A stretch of DNA of 64,000 nucleotides, taken from Colletotrichum lupini. Lineage: Eukaryota > Ascomycota > Sordariomycetes > Glomerellales > Glomerellaceae. Below the pieces are notes generated by a model. It was not told the DNA's origin. It did no database searches and saw only the letters and a program-made list of their open reading frames with translations. The stretch lies in assembly GCF_023278565.1 (NCBI RefSeq), contig NC_064677.1, positions 2,852,001 to 2,916,000 of the forward strand, given 5' to 3'. Numbering within the stretch: position 1 is the first letter of the stretch; every line of letters begins with the position of its first letter. Made by a program: the position numbers and the translations under genes. Below, one piece after another: positions 1-10,783 of the stretch.

Positions 1-3000
1 TCGCTGGCATCGCCTAGCCTACTTGAGCTCCCGACGAAGCGGCCGGTCTGGGGAGTGCCATATTGCTGCGAGGGTACGGGCGATGCCAGGCGAGCGGTGG
101 CGTCTGCTCGAGGTAGAGAGCCGAATTGTCGGGACGGGGAGTCGGCCCTGGGAATGCTGAGGGGATCTCTCGAAGGAGATGCCATGATGGTGCCTAATGA
201 AACCGGTCGCGGACTATCGGATGCCGGTATTCGGTATATCGAGGAGCCTCCAACCACAGCGTTGCAGATTCCGAACTGGATCAACAACAGACAACAAAGT
301 TAGCGAGGTGTCATGGGCGGGAGAAGATGAGATGGGACGGAACCGGGAAGAGAAGGAGAGCTAGATGATGGAGAAGACGTAGGTTCGATTCAAGTACGGG
401 GAGAGTTTACCTGGACTCAGTTGTAAGACAGCTGACGAGATCAATTGCAGCGCACGGCTTGGGGGGATGTGCGTTCGAAGCTGTTGCTACTGGGAACCCG
501 TGATAAGGACGCCGCTTCCAAGCGGGTCGGGTGACCTAATCTGGCAGGTCTGGAGAGTCTGTGGCTCACACAGATAGCGTCGGGTAGGTAGCGCTACCTG
601 GCGGCAGCCTGCCCTGCCCTGTAGGCTCATACGCTGTAGCAGGCCCTGGGTGGTGTCGGGAGCTGTGGCTGCGCTGCCGAAACCCGTCGGGCTATGACAA
701 CCGACAGCCTAAGGTAGCACCCAGGAGCTCTCTCGGGTTCCTCGCTCCACCCTCCGGGCATGCTGACCATGCTTGGTACTGAACCTGCAAGGCAATGTTG
801 TGCCTGTGTTAGCCGCTCTACGCTGCCCCAGCCTCCAGGTGAGGTCTTGTCTCAGTCTCTCAGACATGGGTTGCGAGGTCTCCTAGGTTTTCAGTGCTTG
901 GTAACGGTACTCTTGAATAATCACGTCGCCGTGCTACTCCACGTCACAGCTGGTAAGCTCCAGCAACCAACGATGAGATGCGAATGCATCATCTACTTAT
1001 CTACATGGCTGCAGCGCTGTCTCGAGTTCCCTAGGTACAACAACAATACATAGTCTACTTGGGTGATTCCGATCATTATTTCTCGTCTTATTCCATTCCC
1101 TCTGTTTCTGCTCTCATCTCTGACTTTTTCCTTATGTAATATCTTGAACACTTTGACCGGGAACCGCAGATTCGACTGTACCTACTACCTACGCCAGGAC
1201 CTCTGCTTCTGGCCATCGGACTGGCTGGTATTGACCGTCAATCGCATGTCTGATTCAGCACAGCAAAACAGCACAGCGAAAATCTCTGGGATATGTGTCT
1301 TTCTTTCCAATGACCGGCCATCCTCCGGTCACTTCGAGACTTGCTAAACGCCTCATAATGGATACGACCTACAGTTTTTACTAGAAATGAGCCGAGTATT
1401 TCGTCTTACTGCCAGCGCACACTACCAAAAAAACCAAGGTTCCCATCGGATCTTACCAGCTTAGGTAAGGCACAGCTCGACCGCTACAATAAGCGAACAG
1501 ATGTCATTGGCTGCATGCACATTCCGCCTCACTTGTTCCTCTTGCTCTGACGGTGGCACGGTGAAATGGGAGAGAGAGTGGGGGGCTAGCGCGCTCATTA
1601 ATCCTGGCGCGGGCTGCGTATGAACGTGTTTTGGACTCTGGAGCCCCGCGGCGGGTGCTTTTCGGCAGCTCTCCACCTCTCACCTCCCTTGGCCAGAATT
1701 GTCAGGTAGGTGAACAGCACCTCACCTCAAGACTCGAATGAGCCCGCGCATGTAGCGGTACCTGGTGTCTGTCTGGGTGTGGTGCATCGCTGATTTCGCA
1801 TCCCGTGCGCCTACACTCTTCACCCTCAGGTTCACTTCACCAACCCTTCACCTCCGGCATTGAAACCCCATCATCGAGTCATGAAGCAGAGACACTCGAC
1901 ACTCCCACACTGACACTCCCATGCTGCTGGCTGATAAGCGGCAAAGCCACACTGGTAACTAGGTACTCGTTCGAATTTCGCGGTACCAGCGGCCAATCCG
2001 GCCCATCCCATTGGAATCTCCGGCTTACCGCTGTCATGCGCCTGAGTCAACCGACCGGTCTCTTGTTTTCTATTTTGGAGGTCGAACCCTGCCACGCCAG
2101 CATCAGATGGAATGTCGAGCCAGATGGCTGGCAGATGCCAGGCATTTGACACTTGACGCTATTCTCGTTGGCCTGTGATGCCATGCCCATCGCCCTACCA
2201 CGCCTGTCTCTATCTATCTGTGGCATGGAAGCTCTCTCGAGGCTCGTGGGGGATCGGGCAAAGCGGGCGACGTACCCCCAACCGACAACGTCCAGAAGCT
2301 ACCTAATCACAGGTACCTTACACTACGGGATATCATAGGGGATTCCAAAGAAATCGCATCTCGATTCTGCAGGATACCCTACTAGTCACTACCCCTCCTC
2401 ACAGATCCTTGGACACGAGAAAACGGCTCTGCACAACCCACAGTGCTACCACAGTGACCGCTTGTCACGCATTGGCGACTGACCTGTCCGATCTGTCCTT
2501 CGCTGCTGGATGACGTCGTTTCGTCCTCCTGCTTCGGCCTCTTGTGCTGCATCTCACTGCATTTCCCAGACTTTGGTGCTTGTTTGTGTGAGTGGACCAC
2601 CAACAAACACGGCGCGACCGGCTGGAGCATATCGCAGCTTTCCAATCGGCACGCGGGGTATTGGAGAGGCTTGCATTGGATCGCCCCAGATATCCCTGGC
2701 TCGCAGAACGGTGAACCCTGAAAACGAGACGATGAGAAAGACGCGAGACATGCGCCGGGCCAGTTGGATGCCTGTGCGGCCCGCCGTCCCAACCAGGCCA
2801 TTCTCTTACTGGTCGCCGTGATCACCGCCGCCGCGCCGCAAGCCATCGTTCAACTACACTTGGACGCACTGGGGGGTTGATTAGCCAGCCCAGTCCAACA
2901 TTACACACTGGTGCGATTAAGGGCGGGGACTCAAACGTATATACCTATGCGCTGCGCTCCCACACCGTTAAGTTGTTCTTGACCGAACGAGCAACCATCC

Positions 3001-3168
3001 CATCTCCGTCACTGAAGTTCGTCAAATCTTTGTCGTGTCGGCTCTTCACTGTGGTTCGGCACCGAGGAAAACGATCGTGGAGGTGGCGCATTCCCCTGTC
3101 CCCTTATCCGGGAAGAGATCCGGTTCGACCTGTTGACTACGACCGGACCCCCTTTTCCGACCTTCACT
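1..3168. other. Intergenic, no gene supported
   Basis: I find no credible gene in this stretch. Open frames reach at most about 150 codons (2382-2846, minus), overlap one another on both strands and show no recognisable domain, hydrophobic pattern or splice-joined partner. The last few hundred bases should hold the promoter and leader of the cotransporter gene that starts at 3169. The left end could also include the untranslated end of a gene outside the window. Confidence 0.6.
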
Positions 3169-6100
3169 ATGGGCGGCGACGACAGACGACCGAGTCTCTC
3201 CAGCATGGAGCAGACCAGTACCAAGGCCAAGTTGGGTGCAGTTTCGGGGGTCTATATCCCCGTCTGTCTCAATATCTTCAGCATTCTCATGTTTCTCCGT
3301 TTTGGCTGGATTCTTGGTCAAGTTGGGCTTTTGGGCATGCTTGGTTCGTCAGCTACTAACACAGACGCGCTCACTCCGTCTAAGCCTACACTAACAAAAC
3401 AACCACAGGACTACTCGTTACGGCTTATCTTGTAGACTTCTTGACAACGCTCTCTCTGTCTGCTATAGCTTCAAATGGCGAAGTTAAGGGCGGAGGCGCC
3501 TACTACGTAATCTCGCGGTCTCTTGGCCCTGAGTTTGGCGGTTCCATCGGGATGCTCTTCTACCTCGCTCAGGTCCTCAATACCGCTCTCAATGTTGTTG
3601 GTCTCATTGACTGCATAAAGCTGAACGTCGGGGGGTCTTTTCCCCAAGGCTACTGGACTGTCTACATGCTCCAAACCTTGGCTTTGCTGCTCTGTGCTGG
3701 ATTGTGCTTGGCCGGGAGCGGCATATTTGCCAAGGCTAGCAATGCGCTGCTTGTCATATTGAGTCTCGCCATTATAAGCATTCCGATATCTTCCGCGTTT
3801 AAGTCTCCCTTTCGAGATGATGGACTTGGTGTACGATTCACCGGCTTTAGTATCGAGACGTTGGTGGACAACTTTGCTCCCCATACAAAAAGCGAGTCTT
3901 TCAAAGGATTTGAAACTTTTCGAGAGGTCTTTGCCATCCTGTTCCCAGCCACGTCAGGAATCTTCGCAGGGGCTTCAATGTCTGGAGATCTGGTAAATCC
4001 TAGCAAAGACATCCCGAAGGGAACTCTCTGGGCGATGATGACCACCTTCATTGCGTACCTGGTTGTAGTCTTCTCCATGGCTTCCACCACAACGCATGCT
4101 TCATTTCTCAACAACACAAACATTATATCGGTCACGAGCTTGTCTCCACCTTTGATCCTTGCAGGAGAGTGTGCCGTCACCTTCTTCTCCGCCGTGATGG
4201 GACTCATTGGTGCTGCCAAGCTCATGCAAGCCCTGGCCAGAGACAAGTTGCTGCCCGGTCTGCTGCCATTTTCGAAAGGAACGAAGAGGGCTGATGAACC
4301 AATTCAAGCCATTATCCTCACATATGTGCTTGCCCAGATCGCCATGTTCGCCAATTTGAACCAGATTGCGACTTTAATCTCCATGGGCTATCAGGTGAGC
4401 ACCCGCTTACTCAGTCTAGACGAAGCTGTTTGGGACTAACAGAGAGCAGATGACCTTCTTCGTCATGAACCTGGCATGTTTCCTACTCAAGATAGGATCA
4501 GCTCCCAACTTTCGGCCTGCATTCAAGTTCTTCAGTTGGGAGACAGCTTTTGCTGGCAGCATCATGTCTGCAGCGGCCATGTTCTTCATCGACCAGACTT
4601 ATGCGGCTACTGCAGTCTGCTTGCTCATCTTTCTCTTTTCCCTGATTCACTATCTCAGCCCACCAAAGCGATGGGGCGACGTCTCGCAAAATCTCATCTA
4701 CCACCAAGTGAGAAAGTACTTGCTGCGATTGCGGCCGGAGCATATCAAGTTTTGGAGGCCCCAAATCATTCTGCTCATCAACAATCCTAGGAGCCAAACT
4801 CGACTGATTCAATTCTGCAACTCCGTAAAGAAAGGCGGTCTCTATATTCTCGGCCACGTCATTGTGACGGACGATTTCAACAGCGGCGTTCACGAAGCCA
4901 GACTTCAACAGGCAGCATGGACAAAGTACATCTCGGAGTTCTCCCGTATCAAGGCCTTCGTGCAGCTTACAATGTCCCCAACCATTACCTGGGGTATCCG
5001 AAACTTGATTCTATCGGCTGGGCTAGGGGGCATGCGGCCAAATATTGCTGTCATGGGATTCTACAACATGGACGAGCTGCGAGATTCTCGACCTTCTTTC
5101 CAGGTTCCGAAAGCACCGAGCTCGTCGAACATGAACGCCCGCCCTCAGGCCAAAGCCAAAGAGAGGCCTTCACGCAGGAGACGAGGCGACACATCAGCGC
5201 GTCTGATGGAAGGCATGCTGCCTACGGATGTGATGAAGACAGAGGGCATGATGAGTGTGACCAATTACATGACTATGTTGGAAGATCTCGCTCTGAGGTA
5301 CAAACTGAATGTCGCAATTGGCAAAGGCTTTGAAAATCTGGAAACGCCGCGCAAGGACAAAGCCAACGTCAAGAAACATCTCGATCTCTGGCCGATACAA
5401 ATGTCGGCAGAAGTTCTGTCAGATGGGAAAAGTGTCTTGACAACCAACTTCGACACATGTGAGCAGGATTGTTGTTTCAATACGAATTTCGCTGATACAT
5501 TTGCAGATACCTTGATTCTCCAACTAGGCTATATCCTCTACAGCGTTCCGACATGGCACAAAGTATACAATATTCGCGTCATGGTGTTTGTGGAGTACGA
5601 AAGTGAAGTGGAAGAAGAAAGGGCGCGAGTCAAGGCCTTGCTAGATAAGCTGAGGATCGAGGCCGAGGTCATCGTGTTTTGGCTGGCTTCCGGACACCTC
5701 AATACGTATGAGCTGATCATCAACGGCCAAAGTAACGACCTCGAGTCTCAGATTATGGTCCACGATATACTAAAGGATGAAGAGTGGTGGGACGACCTGC
5801 AGAGGTTCCGAGGCCGTGAGCCAAATCTGAACTCAACCGAAGAGCTTACGTCTTTCGCGAATATCATCGAGTCAACCGCAGGGCGGCCTGGCGTGTTCAA
5901 CCCGCATGTATCACTGGACGATATTGAAAGTGGACGGCGACCAAGTCTGGTGCACTTTGGGGAACTGCCCAGGAAGCCGACGGTTTCGAGGTTGTCCCGC
6001 CTTGGCGTCAGTGTTGGAATTCATACGTCTCACTTGGGAGATGAGGTTTTTGAAGACGCCTCTGGCTCCGACGGTGAGATGAGTGATCAAGAACAACAAC

Positions 6101-7158
6101 CATCTTGCCTTGATTCCGATTCTGAATTTGAACCTGGCAGCAGTGACTACAGCGAGGACGAGATGCCAGAGGTCGACGCTCCCAGGCGGCCGTTGTTACT
6201 TGGGCGAGGACGAGGGCGAAGCCAGAGCGACGACCTACTCACGAGTCCATCGAAACAAAAAAGGAGCAAATCGAATAAGAGCGCTGCACCGGCAGCATCA
6301 TACGGCACGATGGTGTCACAAGCTCGTTCTGAAGGTCAGGCGGGCCCAAGCCACGTGGGAAGGGGCGAAAACGTGTCAGCGCCTCCAACTCCGCTGGAAC
6401 GACCTGTGCTTGATCGAAACATATCTGCTCGTTCCATGGGCGGGTTTCGGTCGGCGGGTATCAACACTTACGATGCGACCTCGGGAAGTGTATCAGGGAA
6501 AGCAACCCCAGCAACGAGACCAACGCTCTCTCGACAATCATCAGCAGTGAGGTTCTCAAGTCGTCCAATGCCGGAGACCAGAACCGATGTGGAGGGTGCG
6601 TCTGGTCCGACAATCATGTTTGCAGACACCACCGAGGAAGAGACGCCGCGGGCGGAACAACCCGCATTCTCAAGACAGTCCTCCGCAGGACGGTTCTCCA
6701 GTCGGCCTGTGCCCGAGATGACGGTGACGGCGGCTGAAGAGTTCGAGCCGAATAGTACGTTTGCGGAACTCTCGTGCAGATCACGCAAAGCTTCGGTCGC
6801 GTCTACTGCAGATCTAGGCGACGTCCACATGAACATGGCGGAACTTGTGGGACGCTACAGATTAGACTCGAGACCCGACGCAGACGGGCCCGGCTCGCCC
6901 TACTCGACGCAAGGCATCTCGCTCTCGTTCAACGATTTGCCATCGCGAGCGCAGCATGTCATCCTCAATGAGCTGATGCGGCAAAACAGCAAAGATACAG
7001 CCGTCATGTTCACCACGTTGCCCGTGCCCACGGAGGGGACTTGCCAGGATGAGCTGGCGAGCGTGCAGTATCTATCGGACGTTGAAGTCCTCTGCCACGA
7101 GCTCCCTCCCGTCATGTTGGTCCTGAGTAATAACATGACTGTCACGGTTGGGCTATAG
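3169..7158 (+). CDS. Cation-chloride cotransporter (SLC12/Vhc1 family)
   Basis: Exons 3169-3343, 3409-4394, 4450-5458 and 5507-7158 join to a 1273-residue protein. The first half is an amino-acid-permease-type membrane domain: a first helix region with FGWILGQVGLLG, then TLSLSAIASNGEVKGGGAYY and SRSLGPEFGGSIG, which are signature segments of K-Cl/Na-K-Cl cotransporters. The second half is the cytosolic SLC12 domain and ends in MTVTVGL, as expected for the family. Known fungal relatives (yeast Vhc1) sit in the vacuolar membrane and move K+ and Cl- together; that role here is inferred from family. A long Ser/Arg-rich, acidic, probably disordered insert (about residues 850-1130) separates the cytosolic core from the conserved C-terminal strand. 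The start is the ATG at 3169, because the upstream in-frame codons have no ATG. Intron 3 (48 nt) keeps the frame open and is easily missed. Confidence 0.92.
5459..5506 (+). other. Hidden in-frame 48-nt intron of the cotransporter gene
   Basis: The stretch begins GTGAGC, ends TTTGCAG, holds a GCTGAT branch-like site 15-20 nt before the end, is divisible by three and has no stop, so an ORF scan reads straight through. Removing it joins TTNFDT to YTLILQLG, the continuity expected in this transporter family. Retaining it would insert 16 Cys/Phe/Asn-rich residues. Confidence 0.82.
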
Positions 7159-7541
7159 TCTGAACTCGTGGTGGGGCAATGTCTCAAATCCTGCGAGGGA
7201 GAACATCCATGATAAGGTCAAACCACGCGGGGGTTAATTCATACTTTGGCGTTTATTTTTTTTCCAGCGTGTAGACGGCTTATGTCGGGGATCATCACCC
7301 GGAACAAAGGCATGTGGTGGTAAACTCTTTTGGGGCCGGCCACATTCCTCAGTGTCTTTGGCCGAAATGAGAAGCTATTCAACTAAGCATTCTTTGTCTG
7401 CCAGCGACCGGACCACCATGATGGGCTTTCGCCTGCAGCCTTTACAAAGAGTTTCCCTCGACGGTGCATAAGCAGCTTGAACTCTCGCCATCCAGGTTTT
7501 TCTTCCCCTACCTCGGATGTCTGTCAAGAGGAGTGGTTTTC
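7159..7541. other. Intergenic between cotransporter and Ser/Pro-rich gene
   Basis: It holds the 3' end of the cotransporter transcript and the promoter and leader of the next gene in the same direction. An open frame runs back to 7464, but its first codon is GTG. No other feature was seen. Confidence 0.5.
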
Positions 7542-9044
7542 ATGGAAGCCTCTTTTGAAGCCATGGACATTAAACACCCAACCCCGCCGGCATTGCCTTC
7601 CTCATGGACAATCCCTCAAACAGTCAACATGAATGATCATGGAAGGAAATCGACTTGGACCACGCAATTGTCGCCGTACCTGAAAGGCCTCAAGATAAAG
7701 AACCTCATGACGTCTCCTAAATCACCAAAGTCACCCAAATCCCCAAAGTCGCCAAGGTTTCCACTTTCACCCAAATCGCCGAGATTCCCTCTATCACCCA
7801 AATCACCCAGAACGCTACCGCCAAAGCTTCTCGACGAGGACTCGTCATTTCGAATTATACATACGCCTGACAGGCCGGAACGACCGATATCAAAACGGGC
7901 CATTCCGAATGACGAACAGTGCATGGCATTCCTTATGTCTTTGCAGAGACAAGAAGAACACAAGAGGGGAGGCGTCAAGACGGGCCTCAAGATGTGGCCG
8001 TACCCGGACGAGCAGGAGGCCGAGGACCGTAGGTATCTGCGGAGCGTGAGGGTCGAAAGTGTGCACTTGGAGGAAGCTCGTCTCGCGAGAACAAATTCCT
8101 CCGGCCCGGCCAAGGTTGTGGAAGTGGGCAGAAGCTCGACCAAGTCGACGATGGCATCACGGCGATCATACCACACCAGCACACCCAGTGTTAGTGACGC
8201 AGGGGACGTCGAAGAAAAGCCCCGATGCGGTCTTACAGTGGCCGTCGGTGTTGCCCCCCTCTCTCCACCGCCGACTGTGCCCCGCAGTCAATCAAGGCTA
8301 AGCTTTCACACGCCAAAAGCCAATACATCTCGCTGGTCCGATGACAGCATCGAGTCCCTCTTCTCGTCGAGAGACATGGACTCGCCATGCCCTCAGCGAG
8401 TTACTGTCCGCTCATCCTCCGAGGCGCTGTCACCCACTGTCGTCGGGGACGAGTCTGTTGGCTCATACTCGCCTCCCCTTCTGACGCCAGTGAAAGATCG
8501 GCCTGCTACACCGTTCACGGACCCTTGTCTACGGGCGACATCCGAACCGATGACGCCTCCGCCTTCAGATCACATTGTTCACCAGATGAACATAAGCCCT
8601 GAGCCGGTGCCGCGGAAGTACTCATGGCGCTCTTCCAAAGATACGATCCTCAATACAGGGGCCCCGATATCAAGATTCCAGTCGTGGCTACCAGAAGCGC
8701 GGCCGGAAGAGGATTCCGAGGGGGGACAGCAGCAACAACAGCAACCTGAGCCGGAGGTCTACGGCGAGTGGGCGGATTACTACTTTGAGGATGGGAATTT
8801 CTGGGATGACTATTCGGACGGCGATGAGGAAGGAGATGAGACTAAGGTAGAGGAAGAGGAGGATATCGACGCCATCGAGAAGGAGGAGCAAGAAGTCGGC
8901 GACGAAGAAGAAGAAAAGGAGGAAGGGAACGAGGGTCAAAAGGACCGGCTTCGGGTCGACGATGAGGAGGTTTATCCGCGCTACGAGAGTTTTATCAAGG
9001 ATTACAAGAACAACGTCATGAACATCACGGTTACGGAGGTGTGA
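7542..9044 (+). CDS. Ser/Pro-rich protein with SPK repeats and acidic tail, function unknown
   Basis: This intronless frame gives 500 residues from the ATG at 7542, or 493 from the ATG at 7563. I do not recognise a catalytic domain. In order it shows a short N-terminal stretch ending QLSPYLKGLKIKNL, a tandem array of SPK/SPR units (about residues 58-90), a more ordered-looking segment around DEQCMAFLMSLQRQEEHKR, a long Ser/Thr-Pro-rich region with several TPP/SP sites, a short glutamine run (QQQQQQ), and a highly acidic Glu/Asp block. It closes with YESFIKDYKNNVMNITVTEV, which looks conserved rather than random. The SP-K pattern matches the minimal consensus for proline-directed kinases (CDK/MAPK), so a phosphorylated scaffold or nuclear role is possible, but that is inference only. 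Confidence 0.8.
   Translation: MEASFEAMDIKHPTPPALPSSWTIPQTVNMNDHGRKSTWTTQLSPYLKGLKIKNLMTSPKSPKSPKSPKSPRFPLSPKSPRFPLSPKSPRTLPPKLLDEDSSFRIIHTPDRPERPISKRAIPNDEQCMAFLMSLQRQEEHKRGGVKTGLKMWPYPDEQEAEDRRYLRSVRVESVHLEEARLARTNSSGPAKVVEVGRSSTKSTMASRRSYHTSTPSVSDAGDVEEKPRCGLTVAVGVAPLSPPPTVPRSQSRLSFHTPKANTSRWSDDSIESLFSSRDMDSPCPQRVTVRSSSEALSPTVVGDESVGSYSPPLLTPVKDRPATPFTDPCLRATSEPMTPPPSDHIVHQMNISPEPVPRKYSWRSSKDTILNTGAPISRFQSWLPEARPEEDSEGGQQQQQQPEPEVYGEWADYYFEDGNFWDDYSDGDEEGDETKVEEEEDIDAIEKEEQEVGDEEEEKEEGNEGQKDRLRVDDEEVYPRYESFIKDYKNNVMNITVTEV
7713..7812 (+). repeat. Tandem SPK-coding repeat
   Basis: Imperfect 9-nt units of the type tca-ccc-aaa, with longer units that add RFPLSPK, encode consecutive Ser-Pro-Lys/Arg triplets inside the 500-residue protein. 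The copy number may vary between strains. Confidence 0.75.
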
Positions 9045-9640
9045 AGGTTCTTCTTCGACGTTACTTATTTCGCCCATTCGGATTTGGGGAGTTTTACGGA
9101 TGGGATAATATCTCAATCACCTTTCAGGGGTTTGAGACATTGTAACAGTATTGTACGAATTTGAGATTTAGTCGCGATTACCCAGTCGTTATTTCGGAAC
9201 AAAAAGAAAGCCTTTATGATTTATTACCTTTTGGGTCGCCCTGATGCTTCAATATTATCGATGTCTCTGTAATGTTCGTGTCACATGACATCATTCAACT
9301 CCCTTGGGCTAACAACTTAGATGAAAACTGACCGAACCGCGCTAATAGGCTAAGTACAGGAGCTCCATACATCACGACGGAGACTGAGAGTCGAAATACC
9401 GCACCTAAGAAGAGCACCTTGGGATGCCTCCATCCCTTGACTTTGGGTACTACGAGGCGATGTCTCTAGCCCCTAAGCGATACCAACATCCTTCCAACTC
9501 GCTCGGTCGAGGAAACCCCCCATTTTCGAATCCCCATTATGACGGAACCGAATAGAGTGACACGATTGATTCCATCGTCGTATTCTTGGACATTCCCCTC
9601 CCCCCCCCCCTAAAACAAGAAAAGATCGATGTTTTCACTT
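9045..9640. other. Convergent intergenic region with a poly-C tract
   Basis: It lies between the 3' ends of the Ser/Pro-rich gene (plus) and the small secreted-protein gene (minus). A run of 11 C falls at 9600-9610, close to the 3' end of the minus-strand gene. No coding frame or RNA gene was recognised. Confidence 0.5.
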
Positions 9641-9961
9641 CTAATATTCGACCTGGGGGAGAACAGGCTTATCGGGATCAACCCAGTCCGTAGGGCCCTC
9701 GATACCGGGCCTGCAGGCATGGTGAGCCCTTTCCCACCACTGCTGGGTCCAGATGCACGGGCCCGGCGGAAGGCCGCCCCTGCGGGCAGCGTCGTTGCAA
9801 TACCTCCAGCGGACGAGGGCTTCTCTGCACAGTTTCCGCTCCGGTTGGTTGCAGCACCTTCTGCGGTACCAGGTGTAGTAGGAGCGGTTTGCGTCGGCGT
9901 GGTCGACGAGGCAGAGAAGGGCTGCGAGGAGGAGGACGAAGTGGTGGAGTCTTAAGTGCAT
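9641..9961 (-). CDS. Small secreted cysteine-rich protein (candidate effector)
   Basis: The frame encodes 106 residues from the ATG at 9961. The open frame extends upstream to 10096, but those residues are Lys/Gln/Asn/Ser-rich, leader-like, and would bury the signal peptide. The N-terminus is a clear signal peptide: His/Arg-containing n-region, a hydrophobic core FVLLLAALLCLV, and a likely cut after A24 (DHADA|N). The predicted mature chain of 82 residues has six cysteines (C36, C37, C45, C55, C69, C83; spacing CC-7-C-9-C-13-C-13-C), six tryptophans and many arginines, with no membrane segment. Six paired cysteines in a small secreted protein is the general profile of fungal apoplastic effectors or antimicrobial proteins, but I recognise no named family. 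It is divergent from the release-factor methyltransferase gene and convergent with the Ser/Pro-rich gene. Confidence 0.72.
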   Translation of the reverse strand: MHLRLHHFVLLLAALLCLVDHADANRSYYTWYRRRCCNQPERKLCREALVRWRYCNDAARRGGLPPGPCIWTQQWWERAHHACRPGIEGPTDWVDPDKPVLPQVEY

Positions 9962-10783
9962 TTTGTCGGAGGGGTTTGGTTGTGAGTTGGGTTTTTGCTT
10001 ATTTCGTTTTTTCTGAGAGTTGAGTGATTGTTTTTTTGGAGCTGAGGTATGGTGTGATTTGATCCGGCGATGTGTGGTTTGGTGACTTGATAGCAAGAGT
10101 TTGATGGAGAAGTTATTGGATTGAAGGAGGAAAATAGGATGGATTGTAGAAAACTAGGTGCTTTCCTGAAGTATGCCGACAGGAAGAGTCTTCAGAGGAA
10201 GTGGAAGCTGTGTCTAGTTTGGAGACCAAGATAGCCATTGATGAGCCCTGAGGACATGATTCTACAACCTTGACGGAACCGATGGGGAGTGTGAGGCAAT
10301 CTAGTAATCCCGTGCGGCTGCAGAATCTAGAACCATCATGGTTGAGAGCCGTGTTAATTCAAGTCAGGCACGGGAGACAGTCGGGTTCTGTTCATTCCGC
10401 CCACCGACAAGAGTGAAATAAGACACTGGTTACCCGTACATACTAAACACACCTGGAAGCTTGGAACTCTTAACATATTTCACCAGAAAGACCATTGTTT
10501 CTTCCACTATCCAGGCCTCCAATGTACCGACGATGGCTTCAATAAGCTCGACCTCCCGCGGTGTATGCGGCTCGGTGTGGCCCAAGCTCCAAGCTCCCAA
10601 GCTCCCCCAAAACTTTCACCTCACACCTGGTTTACCCTTTCGTCTTCCTCACACAAACTTCATCTCATCCACGAATTTCCTCACGCCATCTAGTCATCCT
10701 TTCCCCTCATGACGCGCAATGCAGTGAGTCAGCGGCCGGAGAGAAGAAACACACAGAAAGTAAGCGTGCGCGCACCGCGGTAG
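9962..10783. other. Divergent promoter region (secreted protein / methyltransferase)
   Basis: About 820 bp separate two start codons that face away from each other, so both promoters must lie here. The part next to 9961 reads on the minus strand as an A-rich leader. The part before 10784 is pyrimidine-rich on the plus strand (10620-10710). No coding frame was supported. Confidence 0.55.

Noticed and set aside
379..395. ggttcgattc resembling a tRNA B box
   Set aside because: No matching acceptor, D-arm or anticodon stem could be folded around it.
2382..2846. 154-codon minus-strand frame
   Set aside because: It overlaps a 103-codon plus frame, has no domain or splice partner and shows no constrained composition; treated as random.
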